Source: Wohlfahrtiimonas larvae
Lineage (GTDB): Bacteria; Pseudomonadota; Gammaproteobacteria; Cardiobacteriales; Wohlfahrtiimonadaceae
Assembly (NCBI RefSeq): GCF_039543665.1
Contig: NZ_BAABKE010000004.1
Coordinates: 1-64,000 of the forward strand
Reading direction: 5' to 3'
DNA: 64,000 bases
The translations under genes and the position numbers were made by a program. The notes beneath the pieces were generated by a model that saw only the letters and a list, made by a program, of their open reading frames with translations, was not told the origin of the DNA and ran no database searches. Shown in pieces: positions 42,673 to 51,948 of this stretch (position 1 is the stretch's first letter; each line of letters starts with the position of its first letter).

Positions 42673-43167
42673 TTATTCTCCAATATTCAATTTTTGTTGA
42701 AGTACAGAGTCACGTTGATCATCTCTATACTTTTGCAAACGATCCTGCAATGCTGGATCTGTAATAGATAATATCTGAGCTGCCAATAACCCTGCATTCT
42801 TAGCACCTGCTGTACCAATTGCAACAGTTGCAACTGGAATGCCACCTGGCATTTGAGCAATAGATAATAGCGAGTCCATGCCTTTCAAAGCTTTACTTTC
42901 AACAGGAACACCAATCACTGGCAATGTTGTCAATGCAGCAACCATCCCCGGTAAATGTGCGGCACCGCCAGCACCAGCAATGATCACAGAAAAACCATTA
43001 TCAATGGCAGAACCAGCAAACTCATACATTAGATGTGGGGTACGATGTGCTGATACTACTTGCACGTGGTGAGGAATATTAAATTCGACTAGAATGTCGA
43101 TCGCAAACTGCATCGTCGGTAAATCACTTTGACTACCCATAATTACGGCAACTTTTGGATTTTTCAT
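42673..43167 (-). CDS. purE: N5-CAIR mutase
   Basis: 164 residues. VAVIMGSQSDLPTMQ at the start, SAHRTPHLMYEFA (with the catalytic His) and GGAAHLPGMVAALTTLPVIGVPV are class I PurE motifs. It completes CAIR formation with PurK. It is the first gene of the pur cluster, 34-41 bases downstream of a strong promoter. Confidence 0.96.
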   Translation of the reverse strand: MKNPKVAVIMGSQSDLPTMQFAIDILVEFNIPHHVQVVSAHRTPHLMYEFAGSAIDNGFSVIIAGAGGAAHLPGMVAALTTLPVIGVPVESKALKGMDSLLSIAQMPGGIPVATVAIGTAGAKNAGLLAAQILSITDPALQDRLQKYRDDQRDSVLQQKLNIGE

Positions 43168-43207
43168 CTCACTAAATTACATTAAAGCAAGTTCATCGGA
43201 GCGCAGG

Positions 43208-43236
43208 ATTATAAGGGTTAAAACTTTAGCTGTAAA
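43208..43236 (-). promoter_or_regulatory. Promoter of the purEKCFM(NH) cluster
   Basis: Minus strand: -35 TTTACA (43236-43231), 17-base spacer, -10 TATAAT (43213-43208), start expected near 43201, about 34 bases before purE. No E. coli-like PurR operator and no purine riboswitch core could be seen in the leader. Confidence 0.75.
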
Positions 43237-43302
43237 CATTTATTTTCATATTTTTTTTAAAATGTCAAGATATCTTTATGTAAAGATTTCATATAAATGA
43301 CA

Positions 43303-43974
43303 TCAGTTAACATTGTCATAATATCTAATATAACGTTTAACGATGGCTTGTTCCTTATCATTCATACTCTTACGATATATCCAATTACCTTTTTCATCAT
43401 GCGCCAGCGTGATAATTGCAGTCATATCATCATCTAAAGTAGCTAATTGATAATCTTCCCACGAATCAAAATAAATAAATTTTGTGAAATAAATATTATT
43501 TTGAGGATCTGAAACAAAAAGCCTAGATAACTCTTGCATGTGCCCATAATTATCCAATATTTTTTGGCTACTAGTCATTTTATCAATCACTTCATAAGAT
43601 AAATGGGAGGTCCATTTTTCAAGTGCTGTATCAATATTTCGCCAACTTTTTAATAATTCTTGTTGGTTCAATTCTGAAAAAGAAGTTACAACTGTTCTTT
43701 GATTACCTTGATAAGGTTGAAAATACACAAAAATTCTTTTATGCGTAATAATATCGCCGTATTTTAATGTAATGATGGTCGATTCTTTAAAGCCATTTCG
43801 ATCATATTTAGTCAAAGATAATGTTTTCATTACCCCAGTATCTGTGATAACAGTGATAGATTGAACGGGATGCATCACTTCATCCACAAACCAATCATTT
43901 TTAACAAACTCTTTAGCAATAACAATGTTTAAACTTAAGATCATTATGAATAAGGCAAATTTTATTTTTTTCAT
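43303..43974 (-). CDS. Hypothetical exported protein
   Basis: 223 residues. Signal peptide (MKKIKFALFIMILSLNIVIA, cleaved near AKE). The mature part begins FVKNDWFVDEVMHPVQSITVI and is beta-rich early, then helical (SWRNIDTALEKWTSHL). It has no cysteines, lipobox or known catalytic motifs. It stands alone upstream of the pur promoter region. Family not recognised. Confidence 0.7.
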   Translation of the reverse strand: MKKIKFALFIMILSLNIVIAKEFVKNDWFVDEVMHPVQSITVITDTGVMKTLSLTKYDRNGFKESTIITLKYGDIITHKRIFVYFQPYQGNQRTVVTSFSELNQQELLKSWRNIDTALEKWTSHLSYEVIDKMTSSQKILDNYGHMQELSRLFVSDPQNNIYFTKFIYFDSWEDYQLATLDDDMTAIITLAHDEKGNWIYRKSMNDKEQAIVKRYIRYYDNVN

Positions 43975-44132
43975 TATGAATTATCCCTTATTGATCATCA
44001 AAAAATATTGAATGATTCTGATCTAATTGTAACATTTATTGATCAAATATAACTCAGCCCCCTATCATCAAAACCTAAGATTATGATTTTAAAAGTAGTA
44101 ATCTTTAAATAAAGTTATTTAATTGATATAAA

Positions 44133-44819
44133 TCAATTGCTTCTTGTTTTCAAACTAAATAATCGACGTTCAAAACTTTCAATCTGTTTTGTCTGTAATC
44201 TCTTGATCATGGTGGCTGTCCAGCTTGCAGATAATCCCGCCGCTGACAATAAACGCTGTGTATTAGCTTCGTTATAATCTTGGTGAAAAGCAATTGCGAC
44301 TGTTTCTGCGACAGAGATAGAACCTCGGTTCAACAAAACTAGAGGGTCTTTTACGCTCACAACTCCCACTTTAATCACCCGATAAAGCCAACCAATTTTG
44401 CCACTTCCCTGCATCACTAAAGCAAAATCATCCTGTTGTGTTAATCCACTTAATTTAAAACATGGTGAACGAGGTTGAGTTACTTGGATAATCGCCGTTC
44501 CCCACTGATAAACATCACCAATATGTACATTTTCTTCTGTCATGCCAATGGTGGAAATATTCTCACCAAAAGCTGATGCTCTAAAAAGTGATTTCAGTTC
44601 AGGATATTGCATTTGCCACAATTCATAATGCTCACGTGGATAATGACACAAAGCTCGATCAGGTCCGCCATGAACACGTTTATCCGCTTGTTCATCACCC
44701 ACTAACCCTAAATTAGTTAGTTCAATAGAATCCACAACTGCCCTTTTCTCCATAGCAGTTTCCCCACAATAATCTGTGGTAATCGTAGGGCCAATAAATA
44801 CAAGTGGTAAATATGACAT
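44133..44819 (-). CDS. yiiM: MOSC-domain protein (YiiM-like)
   Basis: 228 residues. The MOSC fold is seen in KRAVVDSIELTNLGLVGDEQADKRVHG (in pieces), then HGGPDRALCHYP, AFGENISTIGMTEENVHIGD and ITQPRSPCFKLSGL-like QVTQPRSPCFKLSGL with the conserved Cys that binds the molybdenum-cofactor sulfur. YiiM reduces N-hydroxylated compounds such as 6-hydroxylaminopurine with a Mo cofactor. The C-terminal 3-alpha domain is present. Stand-alone gene. Confidence 0.9.
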   Translation of the reverse strand: MSYLPLVFIGPTITTDYCGETAMEKRAVVDSIELTNLGLVGDEQADKRVHGGPDRALCHYPREHYELWQMQYPELKSLFRASAFGENISTIGMTEENVHIGDVYQWGTAIIQVTQPRSPCFKLSGLTQQDDFALVMQGSGKIGWLYRVIKVGVVSVKDPLVLLNRGSISVAETVAIAFHQDYNEANTQRLLSAAGLSASWTATMIKRLQTKQIESFERRLFSLKTRSN

Positions 44820-44867
44820 GAGATTATCCTCAATAGATGAATGGCGACTGATAACTTATATACAATA

Positions 44868-45653
44868 TCACAATTTAGTTACTCTCAATTCCGCAACATA
44901 ATAAGTTAATGGCAGACCACTTTCATCTTGATATATCGCATATGCATCTGCTAATTTCTGCAATTGATCTTTCCCCATCAAACCTTTTTTTCGCTGTGGC
45001 AAAGCTGTTGCGCCAATATTTTGCAAGCTTTTTAACAATGAAAATATATCATTAAACAACAGCTCTTTGGCATAACAATGACAAACAATGTGATCAACTT
45101 TGGGATTCAATTCCAATTGAGCCAAATGGTTTTCTAATATTTCGCCCGATATAAAATCCATCACATGCTGTTCATTATCCACCGTTTGCCAAGCTTTTTT
45201 TAATTCCCACAATGACGGCTGAATCAGCGTAGAAAGATATAGCTGTCCACCTAATTTTAATACTCGTAATTGCTCAATCATTGCCATTTCTAAAGAATGG
45301 CACCATTGCATCGCTAAATTACTTACCACACAATCAAATGAGCCATCCTTAAATGGCAAAGCCTCAATATCCCCCTGAACATAATTATGAGCTGAATGAT
45401 TAGACTCAGCTTTATATAACATCATTTCTGACAAATCTAATGCTGTTATATAATATTGATCATTTTTTTTCAGCTTTTGAGCAACATACCCTGTTCCGCA
45501 TCCTGCATCTAAAATTTTACCCATTGGTACATTCTGCAAAACTTGCTGAATTAAACTATCTGCAATTTCACGTTGTAATGATGCCTGTTGGTCATACGTT
45601 TGTACTGCTTTACTAAATGCCACTGCAATACTATTTTTATCCACCAAACGCAT
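44868..45653 (-). CDS. bioC: Malonyl-ACP O-methyltransferase
   Basis: 261 residues. SAM-binding motif I ILDAGCGTGYVAQKL (~47), motif II/III YVQGDIEALPFKDGSFDCVVSNLAMQWC, where the IxSNxAMQWC phrase is typical of BioC. It methylates malonyl-ACP so that fatty-acid synthesis can build pimeloyl-ACP. Its start overlaps the bioF end by 17 bases. The order bioF-bioC is shared with many Gammaproteobacteria. Confidence 0.93.
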   Translation of the reverse strand: MRLVDKNSIAVAFSKAVQTYDQQASLQREIADSLIQQVLQNVPMGKILDAGCGTGYVAQKLKKNDQYYITALDLSEMMLYKAESNHSAHNYVQGDIEALPFKDGSFDCVVSNLAMQWCHSLEMAMIEQLRVLKLGGQLYLSTLIQPSLWELKKAWQTVDNEQHVMDFISGEILENHLAQLELNPKVDHIVCHCYAKELLFNDIFSLLKSLQNIGATALPQRKKGLMGKDQLQKLADAYAIYQDESGLPLTYYVAELRVTKL

Positions 45654-46770
45654 AACGTAAAGCTCCTATAACATGATCAATATTTTCTTGTGTATGCTTG
45701 GTGTTTAGAGTCATACGAATACGTGCACTATTGGCTGGCACAGTTGGTGGGCGAATTGCCATTGCCCAAATATTATGTTCTTTCAATATTTGGGAAACTC
45801 GTAAACTATCTTCATTACTACCAATAATGATGGGTTGAATCGCACTATTCGATAGATTCTCAATCCCCAAAGTTTTCAATTCAGATTTAAAATATGTAAT
45901 TAAATCTTGTAAATATTGCCGTGACTCATCTGACTTTTGTACAATTTCTATAGATTTCAATAGCGTATAAGCTTGGGCAGGTGGAATTGCTGTGCTGTAG
46001 ATCAACGCACGTGATTTTTGCACCAAATATTCAGCAACTGAACCTGAACACAGAATTGCTGCGCCTTTCACCCCTAAAGCTTTGCCAAAGGTCACCACTA
46101 AAATATCAGGATGAATGCCATGTTTATCGCATGTACCTTTGCCTTCGTTACCATGAACACCAATGCCATGAGCATCATCCACCATCAACCAATTATTTTC
46201 ATTACGTTCAGTAATTAATTGAATATTATCTAATGGTGCTTCATCACCATCCATACTGAAAATACCTTCAGTTACCGTTAACACAGCTTGATCACTATCC
46301 ACTTTATTTAGTAAATATTTCAATGAATCCAAATCATTATGAATAAATCGTTTAAAATTTCCTTCCGAATTCATAGCAGCTTCCACCAATGATGCATGGC
46401 TTAATTTATCAGCAATGATCCAATCATCTTTCTCTATCAACAGTTGAATCAATGCTTGATTCGCTGCAAATCCCGAAGAATAAACTACCGCTCGCTCATA
46501 ACCTAACCATTTAGCCAATTGATTTTCTAATTGCTGTAATGGCTTATGATAACCAGTCACATGACTTGATCCACCACTACCAACACCATATAATTCAGCG
46601 CCTTTTTGCCATGCTTGAATCAATGCAGATGAACGTGATAACCCTAAATAGTCATTAGATGCGAAATTCAAACAATGATCATTCTGTTCCGCCACTTGTC
46701 GAATTCGATAACCTTGTACATTTTTTCGCTCTTCCAAAGCACGAGCAATACGCGCCTGCCATACATTCAT
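45637..46770 (-). CDS. bioF: 8-amino-7-oxononanoate synthase
   Basis: 377 residues. AONS features are GSGGSSHVTGYHKPLQQLE (~70), VDDAHGIGVHG, and the PLP-binding Lys in VTFGKALGVKGAAIL (~231). It condenses pimeloyl-ACP with alanine. It is first in a bioF-bioC operon divergent from an alpha/beta hydrolase. A BirA-like operator overlaps its promoter, so biotin repression is predicted. Confidence 0.95.
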   Translation of the reverse strand: MNVWQARIARALEERKNVQGYRIRQVAEQNDHCLNFASNDYLGLSRSSALIQAWQKGAELYGVGSGGSSHVTGYHKPLQQLENQLAKWLGYERAVVYSSGFAANQALIQLLIEKDDWIIADKLSHASLVEAAMNSEGNFKRFIHNDLDSLKYLLNKVDSDQAVLTVTEGIFSMDGDEAPLDNIQLITERNENNWLMVDDAHGIGVHGNEGKGTCDKHGIHPDILVVTFGKALGVKGAAILCSGSVAEYLVQKSRALIYSTAIPPAQAYTLLKSIEIVQKSDESRQYLQDLITYFKSELKTLGIENLSNSAIQPIIIGSNEDSLRVSQILKEHNIWAMAIRPPTVPANSARIRMTLNTKHTQENIDHVIGALRYAFGG

Positions 46771-46808
46771 AAGTACCCCAAATTCTGCTCAATGAATGAA
46801 AAGGCATC

Positions 46809-46865
46809 ATCATAAGTGAATTTTAGCTATCATGTAAACTTTATATTTAACTAAATAGTTAACAT
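46809..46865. promoter_or_regulatory. BirA-like operator overlapping the bioF promoter
   Basis: ATGTAAACT (46832-46840), exactly 16 bases, AGTTAACAT (46857-46865): two 9-bp half-sites with the spacing of the bacterial BirA box (TTGTAAACC-N16-GGTTTACAA). The left half also contains the bioF -35 (TTTACA, 46838-46833) with -10 TATGAT (46814-46809), spacer 18. The divergent hydrolase gene starts 16 bases after the right half, so both directions should respond to biotin. Confidence 0.78.
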
Positions 46866-46880
46866 AAAGGGCTTTATTCA

Positions 46881-47654
46881 ATGAAAACAATCATATTCAT
46901 GCATGGCATTCTAGGTGATGAAGGAACATGGCAACCTGCTTTTCAATATTTACCTGTTGATATTAATGCTATCAGCTACAGCATGTTGGGTTTTGGTGAA
47001 CATGGAAAAAACATTCCTGAAGAACAATTTAATACTAATATTCATGCACATGAACTTATTCAATTTTGCCAATCTTTAAATCAAGAAAAAATATCCGTTG
47101 TTGCATGGTCATACAGTTGCCACATCGTTTTATTGGCAGCATTGCAAGCACCACAATTATTTGAAACTATTTATTTATATGACTGTATTGTACCAAGCTA
47201 CGGTTTAGAAAATGATGAAGCATTACTTAAAATTTTCAGTAAAGACCTCAATAAAATGATGTCACCGGTGATTAAAGCTATTCGAACCCAAGATAATGAA
47301 AATATCATCAATGCCTTTGTTTTGGCATGCAGCGAACAGAATTTAGCTTTATCTGACCAATCTTCTAACATTCAAGCGATAAAAAAAGCTAATGCCCACA
47401 CAGTTGCTCGCTTGCTCACACAAGCAGAACCTGCACCAGTCACTCCAAAAATGTTGGAAAAATTAGCTGTGCCTTGCGGCATTTATTGGGGAGAAAATTC
47501 TAGAACTATTTTTCAATTAACCTCACAAACACTTTACAAAAATTTACCCGAAAGCATTTGTTTAAATAATTCTGGCCCCATTCCAAATGCCAACCACCTT
47601 TTACCAGAAACATCCCCTAACCAACTCATACAACATGTTTTAAATCACCAATAA
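46881..47654 (+). CDS. Alpha/beta hydrolase, candidate pimeloyl-ACP methyl ester esterase
   Basis: 257 residues. Oxyanion segment FMHGILGDEGTW at the start, nucleophile elbow VVAWSYSCHIVLLAA (A-W-S-Y-S rather than G-x-S-x-G, ~85), and catalytic His in NANHLLPE near 245. The acid is probably the Asp in LYDCIVP or a Glu in WGENS. It is divergent from bioF-bioC across a BirA-like box. The missing step in this gene set is the BioH/BioG-type esterase, so that role is inferred. It is not close to E. coli BioH by eye and could be a new analogue. Confidence 0.75.
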   Translation: MKTIIFMHGILGDEGTWQPAFQYLPVDINAISYSMLGFGEHGKNIPEEQFNTNIHAHELIQFCQSLNQEKISVVAWSYSCHIVLLAALQAPQLFETIYLYDCIVPSYGLENDEALLKIFSKDLNKMMSPVIKAIRTQDNENIINAFVLACSEQNLALSDQSSNIQAIKKANAHTVARLLTQAEPAPVTPKMLEKLAVPCGIYWGENSRTIFQLTSQTLYKNLPESICLNNSGPIPNANHLLPETSPNQLIQHVLNHQ

Positions 47655-47690
47655 AATGAACCCATAAAATATTCTTACAAATATTAAAAA

Positions 47691-47718
47691 TTGACTTATA
47701 AATCAGTTAAAATATATT
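47691..47718 (+). promoter_or_regulatory. Promoter of the 47761 gene
   Basis: -35 TTGACT (47691-47696), 16-base spacer, -10 TATATT (47713-47718), about 43 bases before the start codon, with AAAGGA at 47750-47755 as ribosome site. Confidence 0.6.
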
Positions 47719-47760
47719 AGTAGTGATAAAGAACAAACTGTCTTAACTAAAGGATAATAT

Positions 47761-48351
47761 ATGGCATATGATATAGGTGAATGTAATGAAATGATCAAAG
47801 CGAGCTTTCCTGATCGACGCTTGCACATCAGTATTGGTCGTTCTGTTCGCATTTATAGCCTTGTATGCTTGGCTGCAATCGCTGTCAGCATCTTGGGCAT
47901 TTTTCTGTTCAGTGGTGCACTGACAATCAAATTTTTAGCATTGGGCGTTTTAGCGATTGGTTTTTTAATTGTGTTTGCTCTCTTTAATCTTAAAAAGCTC
48001 AAATATCTTTATTCATTAAAAGATAAAAAAGTTATGCCTGTGCTAGTGCCTGTACAAAATATTTATGCTGCAAAGAGCTTGCGTGGCACAGCAACAACAA
48101 AAGTATCATATCGTTGGCCCATTGGCACTAATCAAATTGTTACAGCTGAATTTTCTAGCCAATCTGGTCCTATCATCATTAATTCAGATGATAAAAATAA
48201 ACAATATGCATTAGCGTTAGTTGTGGACAAAAAAGATAAAGGTGAATTTGTTCCGTATTTGATGGATAGAAAATTATCTCGCTGTACATTAACTCACGCA
48301 GAGCGTCGTAATGTTTTACGTACTGTGCGTAAAATTAATAAAGCAGTTTGA
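47761..48351 (+). CDS. Hypothetical membrane protein with a soluble C-terminal domain
   Basis: 196 residues. Two closely spaced membrane helices (about 29-50 and 55-76) precede a ~115-residue basic, beta-rich domain, with VMPVLVPVQNIYAAKSLRG, then TTKVSYRWPIGTNQIVTAEF, and a Lys/Arg-rich helical end. No signal peptide. Promoter and ribosome site are good, and a hairpin terminator follows. Family not recognised. A role beside the downstream comEC is possible but not supported by motifs. Confidence 0.72.
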   Translation: MAYDIGECNEMIKASFPDRRLHISIGRSVRIYSLVCLAAIAVSILGIFLFSGALTIKFLALGVLAIGFLIVFALFNLKKLKYLYSLKDKKVMPVLVPVQNIYAAKSLRGTATTKVSYRWPIGTNQIVTAEFSSQSGPIIINSDDKNKQYALALVVDKKDKGEFVPYLMDRKLSRCTLTHAERRNVLRTVRKINKAV

Positions 48352-48380
48352 TGATTGCATTATTGATTAATATTCAAGGC

Positions 48381-48413
48381 AATAGCCAATGATTCTATTG
48401 GCTATTTCTTTAT
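48381..48413 (+). terminator. Terminator-like hairpin overlapping the comEC start
   Basis: AATAGCCAAT (48381-48390), six-base loop, ATTGGCTATT (48396-48405), then TCTTTATT. It follows the 47761 gene by 30 bases. The first ATG of comEC (48389) lies inside the left arm and loop. Confidence 0.7.
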
Positions 48414-50557
48414 TATTTAGCCTTGTATTTATTCTATTTTTCCCTTTTTCATTCACTCTACTTATCACAACACTATGTTTACTTGTGATAATTTTTTTAG
48501 CTATTGCATATTTCGTTAAACGCCATCGGCGTTTCTACATATTATTATCATTGGGAATTATATTTGCATTTACACTTGCTATTCCTAAGTTGTTGGATTA
48601 CCAAACAACTTTTAACTATTTACCACAAACAGATCAATACCAATTTAAAATTAATAAAATTTACTCTGATAGCAATGCAGGCGAAGTAATTATTACCGCC
48701 CCTGATAAATTAAAGAATTATGCAATTCAATTATATAATCTCCCCAAAAACCAACCATTATTACTAAATGCTATCTATGAAACATCTCTCACCATTCAAC
48801 CAAATCGTGCTAAAGCAACTTTTACAAAACTGAATCCTCGCCTAACACATTTGGTCAATCGTAGAATTGGTACTGCTAATATCAAAGAACCTTTAAAACT
48901 TATTCAAGCACCCAATAGCCTGATGACAACACGAAATAATATATCGAACTATTTTCAAGGCCATTATTTCCAAAATGCTGATTTAATGAGCGCATTAAGT
49001 GTTGGTTTAACTCATTTATTGGATCAATCTACGTGGGATTTATTGCGCCAAACAGGTACCATTCACCTAGTAGCGATTTCAGGCTTACATTTAACTTTTA
49101 TTGCGTTATGGTGCTTCATCATTTTAAAAACATTATTAGGTTTTTGCATGATACAAAAACCTGCACCTTATCAAATCGCCGCTGTTATTAGCTTAATCAT
49201 TGCCATTGGTTATGCATTATTAGCAGGCATGAGTTTACCAACACAACGAGCTTTGATCATGTTTGCAATTTTTATGATTGCACTCCTTATTCGTTATCCT
49301 ATTCTAAATTTCCAAAGTCTGGCTACTGCATTATTAATTATTTTAGTTTTATCACCATTTTCGGTAGTTACAATTGGTTTTTGGCTATCTTTTACCGCAG
49401 TATTAATTCTAATGCTACTTAGCCAATATCGATTCTCTTTCATTATCTCTTTATTGCTCACGCAACTCATTATCAGCACATTAGCCATTCCAATTGTGGC
49501 AAGCTTCTTCAATGAGATTTCCCTAATCAGTCCTGTTGCCAATCTCTTTGCAATTCCTTGGACAACCTTGTTGATTTTGCCATTTTTATTGATTGGGCTT
49601 TTAATCTTACCAATTTCATCATCCATTGGAAATACATTATTACAATTGAGTGATCACAACATCACAACCCTGCTCAATTTTCTACGCGTGATGAATCAAA
49701 TCCCTTATAGTCATATTGAAGTACCATACATTTCATTATTAACCGCCGTTCTAATCACTGTATTATCCTTATTATTAATCAAGAAAACATACTGGAAATA
49801 TCGGTTATGCTATGGATTTGGCATTATACTTACCATCATTCATACATTTAAACCTAATCATGATGAATATTTATTAGCTTTACCTGTGGGCGAGGGATTA
49901 TCCGTATTATTAAAAAGCCATGATCAAACATTACTATTTGATACAGGGCCTTATTTTCGAGGTTTTGACAGTGCTGAAATTACAACACTCCCAACACTAA
50001 AAAACATAAATATCCAAGCATTGGATAACATAATTCTTAGCCATGACAATCAGCAACATATTGGCGGCACAAAAACCATCCGCAAAGCTTATCCTAATGC
50101 TCAAATGATTACGCATCCAAGCTTACAACCTTTGTTCAATCAAAGTGCCAACTGCCAAGAGTATTATTTCCAAAGCAACCAACTAATCATTGAGCCACTC
50201 AATACACAAAAAAGTTGTGCTTTTCAAATCACATTGCATGATCAAAAAATTTGGCTCATTGCAAACATTACAACATCCGAATGGCTGAAAGTCTTGTATA
50301 AAAATGACAAACCAAATGTGGTACTATTTCCCAATAAAGGGCGATCACACGGTTATAAAATCCCAAAAGGTTGGGACGATGTCATTTTAATCAGCTCCAC
50401 CAAAAAGATTCACGCCAATAATCAACGCCATAATATGTACAATGCTTATTATGGCGCGATTAAGGTTAATATTTCCCCCACACAACTCCAACTTCAATCC
50501 GCACAAGATACGGCAAACTTCTGGTGGTTCAATCCTTCAGTAACTAACCAACAATAA
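48389..50557 (+). CDS. comEC: ComEC/Rec2 DNA uptake channel protein
   Basis: 722 residues, normal for ComEC. The first ~60 residues are several membrane helices. The competence domain contains GTIHLVAISGLHLTFIALWCF and AGMSLPTQRALIMFAIF, both family hallmarks, followed by more helices. The C-terminal ~230 residues are a metallo-beta-lactamase fold (LLFDTGPYFRG, ILSHDNQQHIGGTK). In that last motif the usual S-H-x-D-x-D-H reads S-H-D-N-Q-Q-H, so the metal site is altered. ComEC carries single-stranded DNA across the inner membrane. No strong ribosome site is visible at ATG 48389; a later start (TTG 48398) is possible. The 3' end overlaps argH by 14 bases. Confidence 0.93.
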   Translation: MILLAISLLFSLVFILFFPFSFTLLITTLCLLVIIFLAIAYFVKRHRRFYILLSLGIIFAFTLAIPKLLDYQTTFNYLPQTDQYQFKINKIYSDSNAGEVIITAPDKLKNYAIQLYNLPKNQPLLLNAIYETSLTIQPNRAKATFTKLNPRLTHLVNRRIGTANIKEPLKLIQAPNSLMTTRNNISNYFQGHYFQNADLMSALSVGLTHLLDQSTWDLLRQTGTIHLVAISGLHLTFIALWCFIILKTLLGFCMIQKPAPYQIAAVISLIIAIGYALLAGMSLPTQRALIMFAIFMIALLIRYPILNFQSLATALLIILVLSPFSVVTIGFWLSFTAVLILMLLSQYRFSFIISLLLTQLIISTLAIPIVASFFNEISLISPVANLFAIPWTTLLILPFLLIGLLILPISSSIGNTLLQLSDHNITTLLNFLRVMNQIPYSHIEVPYISLLTAVLITVLSLLLIKKTYWKYRLCYGFGIILTIIHTFKPNHDEYLLALPVGEGLSVLLKSHDQTLLFDTGPYFRGFDSAEITTLPTLKNINIQALDNIILSHDNQQHIGGTKTIRKAYPNAQMITHPSLQPLFNQSANCQEYYFQSNQLIIEPLNTQKSCAFQITLHDQKIWLIANITTSEWLKVLYKNDKPNVVLFPNKGRSHGYKIPKGWDDVILISSTKKIHANNQRHNMYNAYYGAIKVNISPTQLQLQSAQDTANFWWFNPSVTNQQ

Positions 50558-51932
50558 CTTTTGCTCGTTCAATTGCTGCTTTCACTTGAGCTGGCGCTGT
50601 CCCACCAAAATGATCACGTGCATTCACAGAACCTTCCAATGTTAAGGCCTCAAAGACATCTGCTTCAATTAATGAAGAAAAATTTTGTAACTCTTCTAAG
50701 CTCATTTCAGACAAATCACGCGATGTATCCACACCCAACTTCACTGCTTTACCAACGATTTCATGAGCATCTCTAAATGCAATACCTTTACGAACTAAGT
50801 AATCCGCCAAATCTGTTGCTGTTGAGAAACCTAATTTTGTACGCAAATACATATTATCTTTCTTAGCAATGATCGCAGGCACCATATCCGCAAATGCACG
50901 CAATGAACCTAAAACTGTGTCTGCAACATCAAAAATTGGCTCTTTATCTTCTTGGTTATCTTTGTTATATGCCAAAGGTTGGCTTTTCATCAATACCAAT
51001 AATCCCATCAAGTGACCGAATACACGGCCTGATTTACCACGCACCAACTCAGGCACATCAGGATTTTTCTTCTGGGGCATGATGGATGAACCTGTACAAA
51101 AACGGTCAGGTAAATCAATAAAATCAAATGCAGGCGTTGACCACAATACCAATTCTTCTGAGAAACGGGATAAATGCATCATCAAAATACTTGCACTACT
51201 TGCAAATTCAATTGCAAAATCACGATCTGATACTGAATCCAAAGAATTTTCAGTTGGCGCATTAAAACCCAATAATTCTGCCGATAAATGACGATTAATT
51301 GGATAAGTTGTCCCTGCTAATGCTGCAGCGCCTAATGGAGAGTAATTCATACGTTCACGACAATCTTGAAAACGTGAACGATCACGTTTAATCATTTCAA
51401 ACCAAGCCATTAAGTGATGACCAAATGTAATGGGCTGCGCCACTTGTAAATGCGTAAAGCCTGGCATAATTGTTGAATATTCACGTTCAGCCAAGTCAAT
51501 AATCCCCAACTGTAAACGCTTTAATTCATCATCAATCAAATCCAATGTATTACGTAACCATAAACGAATATCAGTTGCCACTTGGTCATTACGCGAGCGA
51601 CCTGTATGCAAACGTTTACCTGCAATGCCAATCTTATCTGTCAAAGCTGATTCTATGTTCATATGAACATCTTCTAACGCAATTGACCAATTGAATTTAC
51701 CTGATTCAATATCCATTTGTACTTCAGTCAAGCCTAGGATAATCGCATCAAAATCTTCTTGAGATAAGATATTTTGCTTAAATAACATCTCTGCATGCGC
51801 TTTAGAGCCAGCAATATCTTCACGATACATGCGCTGATCAAATTGCACTGATGCTGTAAATGCTTGTACAAATGCATCTGTACTTTCTGAGAAACGGCCA
51901 CCCCACTGTTGATTCACTTTTTGTTCAGACAT
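50544..51932 (-). CDS. argH: Argininosuccinate lyase
   Basis: 462 residues. Fumarase/aspartase signature GSSIMPQKKNPDVPELVRGK (~280, with the catalytic Ser), LHTGRSRNDQVATDIRLWLR and MPGFTHLQVAQPITFGH are ArgH motifs. It splits argininosuccinate to arginine and fumarate. It is alone among arg genes here and lies just after the NtrY kinase gene on the same strand, 16 bases apart. Confidence 0.97.
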   Translation of the reverse strand: MSEQKVNQQWGGRFSESTDAFVQAFTASVQFDQRMYREDIAGSKAHAEMLFKQNILSQEDFDAIILGLTEVQMDIESGKFNWSIALEDVHMNIESALTDKIGIAGKRLHTGRSRNDQVATDIRLWLRNTLDLIDDELKRLQLGIIDLAEREYSTIMPGFTHLQVAQPITFGHHLMAWFEMIKRDRSRFQDCRERMNYSPLGAAALAGTTYPINRHLSAELLGFNAPTENSLDSVSDRDFAIEFASSASILMMHLSRFSEELVLWSTPAFDFIDLPDRFCTGSSIMPQKKNPDVPELVRGKSGRVFGHLMGLLVLMKSQPLAYNKDNQEDKEPIFDVADTVLGSLRAFADMVPAIIAKKDNMYLRTKLGFSTATDLADYLVRKGIAFRDAHEIVGKAVKLGVDTSRDLSEMSLEELQNFSSLIEADVFEALTLEGSVNARDHFGGTAPAQVKAAIERAKVIVG

Positions 51933-51948
51933 CCTAAATCCTTTTCCT

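Noticed and set aside
43168..43207. Purine riboswitch or PurR box in the purE leader
   Set aside because: The leader is only about 34 bases after the predicted start and lacks the conserved riboswitch loops or an ACGCAAACG-type operator.
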